From positions 12,835,501 through 12,899,500 of the forward strand of contig JAFFSR010000244.1 in NCBI GenBank assembly GCA_017163975.1: 64,000 nt of DNA. The letters are read 5' to 3'. This DNA comes from Anastatus disparis (lineage: Eukaryota; Arthropoda; Insecta; Hymenoptera; Eupelmidae). The position numbers and the translations under genes are program-made. The notes beneath the pieces are model-generated. The model saw only the letters and a list, made by a program, of their open reading frames with translations. It ran no database searches and was not told the origin of the DNA. This document shows, piece by piece, positions 41,901-52,539 of the stretch (position 1 is the first letter of the stretch; every line of letters begins with the position of its first letter).

Positions 41901-44900
41901 TAATTTAGAAAATTAATGTATGTGAGTGGGTGTGTAAGCACTTACTAGCGTGTGTATATTTATTTATGTGTAAAATGATAAAAACTTCTCCCCCCCACCT
42001 GTTTGAAATAATTGAATCAAGTACAGTATTTATTCATATATTACTTTTACTTTACTGGGATCTTTACATAAATCGAGGGAGTTGGCAGCCGGGGTGTATA
42101 AGATATTCAGATTAAGAAAAACTTCAATTTCCGAAAATGTTAACTTAAGTTTATTAACAAAAGTTTTTATGATAGATGCATTTGTATTGGCGCTTCAATT
42201 AAGTATGTATAGTTAAAATAATATTTAATAATTAGTACAAATATTTAAAAATATTTATATTTTAATGTTTATTCTTTTGCATGCTGCTCAAAATCAAGAC
42301 ATGAGGTGTGATCATTTTAAGGCCGCCAATTATTTCAGGGATTTATTAAAATAAAAATTAAGTTTTCAGTGGAAGAACTGTGAGTTTGAGTTTATAAAAA
42401 AAAACAAATTGATTTTTAGTAAAAAAACTGAAAAAATAGATTTTGTGGACAACTCTTCCGCCCCCCACCTGTTTGAAATAATTAAATCAAGTACAGTATT
42501 TATTCATATATTACTTTTACTTTACTGGGATTTTCACATAAATCGAAGGAGTTGGCGGCCGGGTCGTAAGATATTCAGATTAAGAAGAACATCAATCTCG
42601 AAAAAAATTAACTTAAGTTTATATACCAAAGTTTTTATGATAGATGCATTTGCATTGGCGCGTCAATTAAGTATATATAGTTAAAATAATATTCAATAAT
42701 TAGTACAAATATTTAAAAATATTTATTTTTTAATGTTTATTCTTTTGCATGAAAAAATTATCAGTAATTTTTAAATTTAAAATTTAATTTTTCATAATTT
42801 AGAAAATTAATGTATGTGAGTGGGTGTGTAAGCACTTACTAGCGTGTGTATATTTATTTATGTGTAAAATGATAAAAACTTCTCCCCCCACCTGTTTGAA
42901 ATAATTGAATCAAGTACAGTATTTATTCATATATTAGTTTTACTTTACTGGGATTTTCACATAAATCGAAGGAGTAGGCGGCCGGGTCGTAAGATATTCA
43001 GATTAAGAAGAACATCAACCTAGGAAAAAATTATTTTAAGTTTATATACCAAAGTTTTTATGATAGATGCCTTTGCAATGGCGCTTCAAGTAAGTATGTA
43101 TAGTTAAAATAATATTCAATAATTAGTACAAATATTTAAAAATATTTATATTTTAATGTTTATTCTTTTGCATGCTGCTCAAAATCAAGACATGAGGTGT
43201 GATCATTTTAAGGCCGCCAATTATTTCAGGGATTTATTAAAATAAAAATTAAGTTTTCAGTGGAAGAACTGTGCGTTTGAGTTTATAAAAAAAAACAAAT
43301 TGATTTTTAGTAAAAAAAACTGAAAAAATAGATTTTGTGGACCTACCGGAAAATTTTTAAGTAATTTTTAAATTTAGAATTTAATTTTATATAATTTAAA
43401 AAGTTAATATGTGTGTGAGTGGGTGTGTAAGCACGTACTAGCGTGTGTATATTTATTTATGTGTAAAATCATAACAACTCATCAGCCTCCCACTTGTTTG
43501 AAATAATTAAATCAAGTACAGTTAAAAAAAAGATAATTAGTGCATTATTTTTATACTTATTCATGTATTACTTTTACTTCACTTTCATTTTCACATAAAT
43601 CGAGAGATTTGTCAGCCAGGGTATAAGATATTCAGATTAAGAAGAACATCAATCTCGGAAAAAATTAACTTAAGTTTATATACCAAAGTTTTTATGATAG
43701 ATGCATTCGCATTGGCGCACAAATTAAGTATGTGTTGTCAAAATAATATTCAATAATTAGTTTAATTATTTCAAAATATTTATTCTCTAATGTTTATTTT
43801 TTGGCATGCAGCTCAAAATCGAGACATGAGGTGTGATTATGTTAAAGCCGCTAATTATTTCAGGGATTTATTAGAATAAAAATTAAGTTTCAAGTGGAAG
43901 AACTGTGCGTTTAAGTTTATAATAAAAACAAAAAGATCTTTAGTAAAAAAAACTGATAACAATTGACTTGGTGGATCTACGGAAAAAATTATCAGGAATT
44001 TTTAAATTTAGAATTTAATTTTATATAATTTAGAAAATTAATGTGTGTGAGTGGGTGTATAAGCACTTACTAGCGTGTGTATATTTATTTATGTGTAAAA
44101 TGATAAAAACTCATCCAGCCCCCACCTGTTTGAAATAATTAAATCAAGTACAGTACTTATTTATATATTACTTTTACTTTACTGGGATTTTCACATAAAT
44201 CGAGGGAGTTGGCAGCCGGGGTGTAAGATATTCAGATTAAGAAGAACATCAATCTCGGAATGTATTAACTTAAGTTTATATACCAAAGTTTTTATGATAG
44301 ATGCATTTGCATTGGCGCGTCAATTAAGTATGCATAGTTAAAATAATATTCAATAATTAGTACAAATATTTAAAAATATTTATTTTTTAATGTTTATTCT
44401 TTGGCATGCTGCTCAAAATCAAGACATAAGGTGTGATCATTTTAAGGCCGCCAATTATTTCAGGGATTTCTTGGAAAAAATTTTAAGTTTTAAGTAAAAA
44501 AACTGTGTTTTTGATTATAATGAAAAAAAAATAATTTTCCGTGAAAAAAAAAACTGAAAAAAATAGATTTGGTGGACCAGCCGACAAAAATGTAAGTAAT
44601 TTTTAAATTTAGAATTTAATTTTATATAAGTTACAAAATTAATATGTGTGTGAGTGTGTGTGTGAGCACGTACTAGCGTGCGTATATTTATTTATATGTA
44701 AAATGATAATAACTGATCCGCCCCCCCCTGTTTAAAACAATTAAATCAAGTACAGTTATTAAAAAGATAATAAGTGCATTATTTATTTACTTATTTATAT
44801 AATACTTTAGAGCTACTTGGATTTTTATATAAATTAAGGGAGTTGGCAGCCGAGGTGCATGATATTCAGATTGGGAGGTGCGATCATTCTAAGGTCGCCT

Positions 44901-44935
44901 TTTACTTTGGGGATTTCTTAAAAAAAATTTTGTAG
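38986..44935. repeat. Tandem array, ~560-635-bp units with a 1,187-bp higher-order period
   Basis: The landmark ACTAGCGTGTGTATATTTAT recurs near 39171, 40130, 40758, 41317, 41945, 42838, 43438, 44070 and 44683. Other constant words are GACTTGGTGGACC, AAATCAAGTACAGT and AAATCGAGGGAGTTGGCAGC. Units of two kinds alternate in the first half, so positions 39069, 40656 and 41842 start nearly identical dimers spaced 1,187 bp (plus one 401-bp insertion). Units after 42 kb are more diverged, some partially deleted (near 42440). Small open frames in it are not genes. Confidence 0.93.
39447..39843. mobile_element. 397-bp TTAA MITE inserted in the tandem array
   Basis: Begins GGGGAATCCTTATACCG and ends CGGTATTAGGACACCCC; flanked by TTAA at 39443-39446 and 39844-39847. 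The arms pair for most of their length (GTTCTACCTTATCTACATTT / AAATGTAGATAAGGTAGATC). The homologous position in the next higher-order unit (41030-41033) has one TTAA and no insert. TTAA duplication fits the piggyBac superfamily. Confidence 0.93.
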
Positions 44936-46600
44936 CATATAAAATGTCTGTTCTGGAAATTTAAAATATGAAGGAAAACAACGTACCTCATATTAATGAT
45001 TACGATAAATATCAATGTATTGAAATGGGGTACAACACAAATAAGTATAATAAAAAAAAATTTTGGGGTACCTACTATGTAAATATAGATCATCAAAAAA
45101 TCTTTTAGATTATTAAAGATCATTAAAGATTATCGAAATTTTATTATTATGGCATTCACATTATAAATAATTTTTTTTTATGGTTAGAGGTTAACCATAC
45201 CAATTGCACATAATATTGCATGGTGACCGATCATCACACGAAAAATGTATTTTTTACATTATAGCGTACTCTATGACAACATAATCAAAACGACAAACTT
45301 CCCCCCGCTATTCTGTATCCCGCCCTAAAGTACCGAAACAAACTTGATATAATTCTTGTAAATAGCTTAGTTTTTTAAATAGTTCTGTTTTTAGCGTGCT
45401 TTAATTAGATTTCAATTAATACAGAGTTTAATTTGATAATTTTTTGACCGTTTGAACCGCGTTACCATTTGATAGACTTTTATTTAAATAAATGAATAGT
45501 AAAATGGCCTCCTACATAAAATGGGTGTATCACACTCACAAAAGATAGCTCAGACACCTTCCGTGCGAGACTTTTAGAATACGTTAAAACTCATCAACCC
45601 GATTATGCCGATGAACCGAAAACCACCTGATTTTTATGAAAACGCCTACACGAGTCAAAAACGCTTAGAAAGAGTCGGACACATATAATGTAGGAGCATG
45701 GTTTTAACGGCAACGGTAGGGTATTTTACAATGTCATACTAAAAATCAGAAAGATTTGTTAATATTTATCACAGTTAGAGCGATTTAAGTTTGAGAAACG
45801 TCGTTCAAAGGCGTTTCAAAATTTTCCGGTTTTCGTTGATTTTCTCGGAAAGTATTGATTGTAGAAAAAAAGTGTGAAGAGAAACATAGTTGCCCCTTCT
45901 CATCCTCTACACGCTAATATTTTTTAAAAATAATTTTGGTAACTTTTGAAAATCGGTCACGTTGACGTCAATTTTTCGCTGTAAAAAGTCGAGTAGAGCG
46001 CTCGGGACCTTCTAGCATCGAACCCTTCAATTAAGTTTGTAGGTGTAGTGTCAGTTTTACATCTTCTTAAATAACTGTACGCATCTTTATAGTATAAGAA
46101 TCATATTTATAACTATGTATAAGCTAAAATACTTAATACTTTTTTTAAATTTTTAAATATTAAAATATAGAAAAATAGAAAAATATGTATTTTCTTAGCT
46201 TTATTTACAAATATTTCAATTTTTTGTATATAAATAATATTGTAATAATAATTGCTACTTATTGCAATCGTTTTTACATCGATCATCTTTATCGTACCTG
46301 ATGAACTTTTCATTAAAATACATGTAAAAGTGTATGTAAAGTGTAATGTATTTATAAAAATACGAATGAGCACAGTTCCATAAGCTCTAGTTTACGTATA
46401 ATGTCGGGCATAAAATGACATCATGAATGTGTGCAAAAATACTTAGAAAGTTTCATGTGAAATCTTATGGACTAATTGTAACGAAGTTGCTAATGTGGGA
46501 TATTAGGCAATTTTCTACTCAAGCTCAGGACAGTTGGCGCTCTGAACTCTAGCGCTGTCATGGCGGCACACTACCACAAGCTTCACATGTGAGCCCTACT
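44936..46600. other. Non-coding, no repeat structure recognised
   Basis: A less AT-rich part at 45540-45740 and 45960-46040 holds scattered coding-like codons but no long frame. Minus-strand frames at 44902-45123 and 46113-46373 are hydrophobic A/T-driven and unsupported. Confidence 0.4.
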
Positions 46601-47650
46601 AAAAAAGTTCGTGTTAATTCTGTACTGATTTAACATTGATATCAGTATGTGATTCCTACTGCATCAACGTAAAATCAACATGATATCCACACGGAATTCG
46701 TACTGAGCGAACTCTGAAAGTAGTCTCAAAACGCAATGCGAATAAAGTACGAAATTCATACTTATGAAGCACAAATACTAATTAAAATACGTATAAAATC
46801 AGTACTGAATCTGCGAATGCATATTTAGGTGAATATGAAGTAAAACCACTCAGAGCATAATCAGTATAAAATCAGTAGATTCGTAATGAATCGTGGTGAA
46901 ATCTGTACAAATATTTGAATCGCTGATAAAAATTGAGAATAAAAAAAAAATAAACTCAGTACAAATGCAGTACGAAAACGAGACGAACTTAATACAAACT
47001 GAAAACCAAATGTACACACAATCTTTTAACAATAAATAATTGATAAATACTGAAATTGCTTAGATTTTGTACGAAATTTAAAACTAGCAGGGCTTCAGAC
47101 GGAATGATTATATAGTATCACAATAAGGATTCAGTACAAAATTTGTACAAAAACAGAACAGAATCAATGCGAAATCTTCTTACAATAAGTGCTAAATTAG
47201 TACTAAATCTGAATAAAATATATACGAGATTTAAAATTCAGAAGAAAAATGTCGAATAATAAAATAAGCTCAGTACGAATGCAGCACTTATTGTAAGAAG
47301 ATTACGCATAGATTTTGTTCTGTTTTTGTACGAATTTCGTACTGTATCCGTATTGAGATACTATAATTATTGCATCTGAAGCCAATTTCAAAATTCGTAC
47401 AGAATCTATGCAATTTCAGTATTGATTAACTATGTATTGTTGAAAGATTGCGTTTACATTTGATTTTCAGTTTGTAATAAGTCCGTACGGATTTTATGCT
47501 GAATTCGTTCTGAGTTCATGTTCGACAATTTTCTTCCGAATTTTAAATCTCGTATACATTTTATTCAGATTTAGTACTGATTCAGCTCTTATTGTAAGAA
47601 GATTTCGCATTGATTCTGTTCTGTTTTTGTACAAATTTTGCACTGATGTC
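46600..47650. repeat. Nested inverted-repeat complex
   Basis: CAATGCGAAATCTTCTTACAATAAGTGC (47167) is mirrored by GCACTTATTGTAAGAAGATT (47283) and again by CTCTTATTGTAAGAAGATTTCGCATTG at 47576. AACAGAACAGAATC words pair with GATT(C/T)TGTTCTGTTTTTG. The first half is rich in CAGTAC/GTACTG words. It is probably one old foldback into which a copy of itself was duplicated. Confidence 0.65.
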
Positions 47651-47699
47651 TATCTCACGAACTGAACTTTCTCACTCACGGGTTGAATAGCACCACTGA

Positions 47700-48377
47700 C
47701 AAGGAGAGCACCTTACCTCCGGGAAACGGATTCGGCTAAAACTGCAGGATCTGATTTTTTGATGAAAAAAAATGAACCCGTGTTTTTTCTTTTCGTCGAA
47801 TAGGCCCCCTAGAGAAGGATATAGACATTTTTTCATAAATATGGTGAATAAAAGCCTTTATAAGAACTTAAATAACCAAAGAACTAAGACTCTTACAAAA
47901 AAATGCATAAAAAATAAAATAAAGCACGAATTGAATGCTTCAATTTAAGCTTTGTTGCATTAAAAAAGCTTTTTTTGTTCGAAAGTTATTCTTAATTAGA
48001 TATCACCACGTATTTACTTAATATTTTAAACACATAAAATATGATCATTTTTTCACGTTATTTCATTAATATATTTTAATCGCCTGTAACTTTTGAACCA
48101 TTAAAGATTTTTTAATGGAACAAAGCTTAAATTAAAGCATTTAATTCGTGCTTCATTTTATCTTCCATGCATTTTTTTTGTAAGAGTCTTAGTTCTTTGG
48201 TTATTTAAGTTCTTATAAAGACTTTTATTCACCATATTTATGAAAAAATGTCTATATCCTTGTCTAGGGGGCCTATTCAACAAAAAGAAAAAACACGGGT
48301 TCATTTTTTTTTCATCAAAAAATCATATCTTGCAGTTTCAGCCAAATCCGTTTCCCGGAGGTGGGGTGCTCTCCTTG
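47700..48377. mobile_element. Foldback element, CAAGGAGAGCACC ends, TGA duplication
   Basis: A 678-bp hairpin: CAAGGAGAGCACC...GGTGCTCTCCTTG, with arms of about 300 bases containing CTCCGGGAAACGGATT and TAGGGGGCCTATTC-type words. Flanked by TGA at 47697-47699 and 48378-48380. It is the same family as the truncated copy at 26965-27480. No coding capacity. Confidence 0.92.
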
Positions 48378-48399
48378 TGAGTCGAAGAACGAGTTGTTT

Positions 48400-48625
48400 T
48401 GTTTTCAGTTAAAAAAGAGGTTATTTCATTTTTTATTGAAAAAGGTATTTTTTTCAGTTAGGAAAAAAAGTTATTTTGCTTTTTGTTGAAAAAAGACTAT
48501 TTTGTTAAAAAAAATTTCAAAATACCCTTATTTTAACAATAAATGAAATAACCCTTTTTTAACTAAAAAAGAAATATCCGTATTTTTTAATCAAAAAAAG
48601 AAATAATCTGTTTTTTGACTCAACC
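48400..48625. repeat. Short imperfect inverted repeat
   Basis: AAAAAAGAGGTTATTTCATT and AATGAAATAACCCTTTTTT pair across a T-rich centre. Low complexity makes its significance modest. Confidence 0.4.
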
Positions 48626-48676
48626 GTCGATACACTGTATAATGTAAAAAACTAATATATAGATAATATATAATTA

Positions 48677-49762
48677 GGCACGACCGCTATACGGAAGTGC
48701 CTTATATTTTCGACATCGCGAAAAATGTAACCCTTCAAAATATGTTATTTTATGATAAAAAACTTATTTTTATAGCAAAATAAGACTATTACGAGGCTTC
48801 CTTAAAATGTATGTATGGATGTATGTGTGTGAGAAATCAAGTTTATGAATTTTCTCGACGAGTTTTTATCCGATCTGAATGATTCAAACGGGAAATTGTT
48901 TCAAATAATAACACAAGTAAACGTTCCTATTTTGAAAAAAAATCGTTGGAAGCGTTTTTAAATAAGCGCCTTTTAAATGGTCAAAAAAATGGATTTTTGG
49001 TAATAACTTGAAAAATACGATTTTTTTTTAAAAAGTATATAGAATAAAAGTTATAGAATATAAAAAAATAAATCTTTTTTATATAATACATTTTTCTCTA
49101 AAAATAATATTTTTCAAATTATTCATGAAAATTGTTGAAATTAAAGGCTTTTTAATGATAATTTGATAAATATTATTTTAAAAAAAATATGTATAATATT
49201 AAAAAGATGTATCTTATTTTTTTTCTATAAATTTTATTTTATATACTTTTTTTAAAAATTCGTTTTTTTCAAGTTATCACCAAAAAATCATTTATTTTAC
49301 CTCTGAAGGGATAACTGTTTTAAAACCGCTAACATTTATTTGTATTATTGTTTTAAATTATCCCCCATCGAAATGATTCAGATCAAATAAAAACTCTATA
49401 CAAAACTTTACTTTTAAGCTACTAAACTATAAAATAATTTTTTTTTTCTTATAACTTTTGATAGATTATCCTATCCAAAATTTTAAAAAATATACATTAA
49501 TAAAAATATGTCTTTTTCACATAACATAAATTTTTTCGAAATCAATCAACTTAATTCACAAGAAAATATTAAATAATTATAAATTTGTTTTTTTTAAATA
49601 AATACAATAAATTCAAACCTCCTGTTGAAAGATGCGGTAAAAAATTCAATGAAAAAAAAAATAAGATTAACTTTTAATGCTTTTGCGGTTGTAAATGATT
49701 TGCTTTAATATTCTTTGAATATCAAATAGCCAGCGCGAAACGCGAGCGTTTTCGGTCGTGCC
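48677..49762. mobile_element. 1.09-kb element, GGCACGACCG ends, TTA duplication
   Basis: GGCACGACCG at the left and CGGTCGTGCC at the right, flanked by TTA at 48674-48676 and 49763-49765. Inner segments also pair (GTTTTTATCCGATCTGAATGATT / AATGATTCAGATCAAATAAAAAC; AATTATCCCCCATCG opposite). TTA duplication with GGC-type ends would suit PIF/Harbinger. Confidence 0.7.
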
Positions 49763-49912
49763 TTATATGCAAGAAGCGGAGCTTTTTGCATGCCTTGCAT
49801 CGCTTCGCAATGCAAGGCCCGAGGGCATTTCAGAGCTGAGCGAAGCTCAGCTCTGAAAAGAGCGAGGTGCGAGCCACAGCAGCCCTTTGGGCCGCTGTGG
49901 CGAGCTAGTTTA
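49763..49912. repeat. Cluster of four GC-rich hairpins
   Basis: Four consecutive stems: GCAAGAAGCGGAGCTTTTTGC, GCCTTGCATCGCTTCGCAATGCAAGGC read as GCCTTGCAT/ATGCAAGGC, CAGAGCTGAGC/GCTCAGCTCTG with loop GAA, and CACAGC(A)GCCC/GGGCCGCTGTG. Strikingly GC-rich against the background. Confidence 0.85.
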
Positions 49913-49984
49913 TATATGAATTTTTATATATAAATTATATATGAAATTGGATCATTATAATTTATATAGAATTTATATATAGAA

Positions 49985-49985
<1 letters not shown>

Positions 49986-50054
<69 letters not shown>
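49986..50054. repeat. (TA)n microsatellite, ~34 units
   Basis: Uninterrupted alternating TA immediately before the Tc1-like foldback. It produces a Tyr/Ile open frame on the minus strand that is not a gene. Confidence 0.95.
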
Positions 50055-50058
<4 letters not shown>

Positions 50059-50062
50059 TATA

Positions 50063-50757
50063 CAGTCGACGATCCGAGTCCCGCCGCCTTCTCCTCCATT
50101 GATTCGCTCATACGTTACCCCCACTAGCTAAGTAAAAGAATTTGTTTCCAAACATTCTGAGTTCCGTCGCTGCTCTATGCGACTTTTTAACTTGTGAAAA
50201 TGGGTTTATTATAGTTTATTTTTTTTTGTTTAGAATACAATGAATGTTTATTGAAATAAATGGTGACAAAAAATAATTTTATATTGCATAATTCTCATTT
50301 ATATTTACTATAAAAAATATGAAAATTGAGTTTTTTTATTTATAGGAAACATAAATTTAAAATTAAACAATATATTATTTATTGATGAACTAAATACTCA
50401 TTGTTATTATGAAAATAAAATAAAATAAAATTCATTTTATCTTTTATTTATAAAGAGGTCACATAAATTTATTTTATTGAATGATTAAATATATCTAGTA
50501 TTTTTATATATTTTCAGTAAATATAAATGAGAATTATGTAATATTTTATTATTTTTGTTACTTTTTATTTCAATAAACATTTATTGTACTCTACACAAAA
50601 AATTAAACTAATAAACCCATTTTCACAAGTTAAAAAATCGCATAGAGCAGCGGTGGGACTCAGAATGTGTGGAAACAAATTCTTTTTGTCAGAGAGTGGG
50701 AGTAACGCACGAGCGAGTCGATAGAGGAGAAGGCAGCGGGACTCAGATCGTCGACTG
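50063..50757. mobile_element. Foldback MITE, CAGTCGACGATC ends, TA duplication
   Basis: A 695-bp element: CAGTCGACGATC...GATCGTCGACTG, flanked by TA on both sides, with CAGT ends as in Tc1/mariner-type elements. Arms pair for about 300 bases (GAGTCCCGCCGCCTTCTCC / GGAGAAGGCAGCGGGACTC; AACTTGTGAAAATGGGTTTA opposite). No transposase. Confidence 0.9.
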
Positions 50758-50799
50758 TACATAAAATAGATTTAAGCGGTATAAGTATACGTATATAAA

Positions 50800-51362
50800 A
50801 TAAATTTTTCATCCCAGGCGGACGCATTCGGGTTTTTACGTGCAGAGAGTCCTCAATTGATAAATAGGTTAGATGCACGCTAGGAGCTCCTAGGCTGCAA
50901 TAGCAGTCATTACTGCCCAGGAGTATAAAGCTCCTGGGTTGCATTGACTTCATTATAACCCAGCAGCAACTATCGTATTTCGACTTAAATCAAAAACAAA
51001 AGAATCAATAGTGCAAACTGCAAGTTCAGCTGTATTCGGTATTCAAGCTACAGCTTGTGCTACAGAATTTTATTACTTTAAAAAATGGATATTTACAAAA
51101 AAAAAATAAAATTATAAAATTGCAATAATATTGTTAACTATGAATAATTTCAATAATGTTAACTTTATTATTTATTGTCGATGTTATTATTTTTATTTAT
51201 TATTTCTTGTTAATTTTTTTATTTAATATCAAAAATTAATAAATTCTAATAAAAAAGAGTACCATATGATTTTAATTTTATTATATAAACATAAAATTAT
51301 TTGTAAAAAAACATCTGCACCTAAAAACCCTCATGCGTCCTTGCCTGGGATGAAAAATTTTT
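50800..51362. mobile_element. Unit with ~55-bp inverted ends
   Basis: AATTTTTCATCCCAGGC at 50803 mirrors GCCTGGGATGAAAAATT at 51344, then GGACGCATTCGGGTTTTTACGTGCAGA mirrors the inner right end. Inside is a small palindrome AGGAGCTCCT and CCAGGAGTATAAAGCTCCTGG at about 50881-50938. Target duplication not resolved. Confidence 0.65.
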
Positions 51363-51368
51363 TAAGCA

Positions 51369-51523
51369 CCCTGGGCGAGCCTTGCGCGATGACGGCCTTC
51401 GTACGATATTTACATCGTGGGATAAAGCCTCGGCCGCTCGCTTCGCTCGCGCGCCTCGGCTTTATTATCCCACGATGTTAATATCGTCCTCAGGTCGTAA
51501 TCGCGCAAGGCTCGCCCAAGGTA
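51369..51523. repeat. 155-bp GC-rich hairpin
   Basis: GGGCGAGCCTTGCGCGAT / ATCGCGCAAGGCTCGCCC outside, and CATCGTGGGATAAAGCC / GGCTTTATTATCCCACGATG inside, with the tip CCGCTCGCTTCGCTCGCGCG. It begins a few bases after the end of the preceding unit. Confidence 0.88.
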
Positions 51524-51883
51524 CATAAATAACTATTTCATTTTAAAGTTGATATAATTCAAGTTTTATAAAATTTAAATACAAAAGCATCATTGAAAAT
51601 CAGAAAAATTTTTCTTTATGAATAAAACATAATTATGTAAAAATAATTACTTATCTAAAAAGTTGTTATTCTTATTTTAAGTTTCCTTTTTTTCTAAAAT
51701 TTATAAAATTATTTTATAAATATTATAAAATAAATTTTTTAAATTCTTTAATATAAATAAACTTTCTTATTTGTAATTTAAAAAATAATATTAGTCAACC
51801 AATTACCAATGAACAAACTTGTAATAACAATAAGAAAAATTAGCAAAATTAATAACTTTCAATCCCCACCGAAGGTTTATGTC
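51524..51883. other. AT-rich spacer
   Basis: Nothing recognised. Confidence 0.4.
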
Positions 51884-51886
51884 TTA

Positions 51887-52536
51887 CAAGGAGAGTGCAT
51901 GAAATTTAGGTCTGAGATTTTTTCCAACTTTCAGATATTCTTTCTCATATAAAATTATAAAATTTATCTTATTCTCATAGTGCAACTCGATTTTTTCAAA
52001 GTTAGTAGTTTTGATAAGATCTTTAAGCTTTTTTCAAAAAAATTGTCTCTGCTTTATGGTCGTACAATTTTTAAACTAGTTATTCTCGAAGAATTTTACT
52101 AGAATTATTTTAAAGTTATTTAAAAGTAGAATTATTTAAAAGATTAAAACCTTTTGATTAAAAAAAATGTTGAAAAGGCTCAAATTATTTAAAAGTTATG
52201 ATAAAATAAAAATAAGGCAAAAATCCAACTAAAAATTTTGATAAAAAATAAATTCATGTTACTGTAAATTTCATCTTAATTTTAATTTCAATTTTTGAAA
52301 AACTTAAGCTTTTTGAACCAATTTATTTTTTAATCGAAAGGCTTTAATCTCAACTTTCATATAATTCTAGTAAAATTCTTCTAAAATAATTTGTTTAAAA
52401 ATTGTACGACCATATAAGTTGCTAATAAATTGAGAGTTGTACCGTAAGAATAAGGATTTTTTTATAATTTTATGTAAGAAAAATATTTGAAAGTTAGAAA
52501 AAAATTAGAGATCTAAATGTCATACACTCTCCTTGT
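51887..52536. mobile_element. Foldback element, CAAGGAGAGTG ends, TTA duplication
   Basis: A 650-bp hairpin: CAAGGAGAGTGCATGA...TCATACACTCTCCTTG, flanked by TTA at 51884-51886 and 52537-52539. Arms contain TTTTCCAACTTTCAGATATT and its complement, and AAAATTGT(A)C(G)ACCAT words. Ends match those at 29925 and 47700, but the interior is different. Confidence 0.9.
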
Positions 52537-52539
52537 TAG

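Noticed and set aside
41930..42684. Similar 61- and 91-codon ORFs in the tandem array
   Set aside because: Similarity reflects the repeat unit itself; frames are not conserved in the other units.
49924..50124. Minus-strand Tyr/Ile ORF
   Set aside because: Translation of a (TA)n microsatellite.
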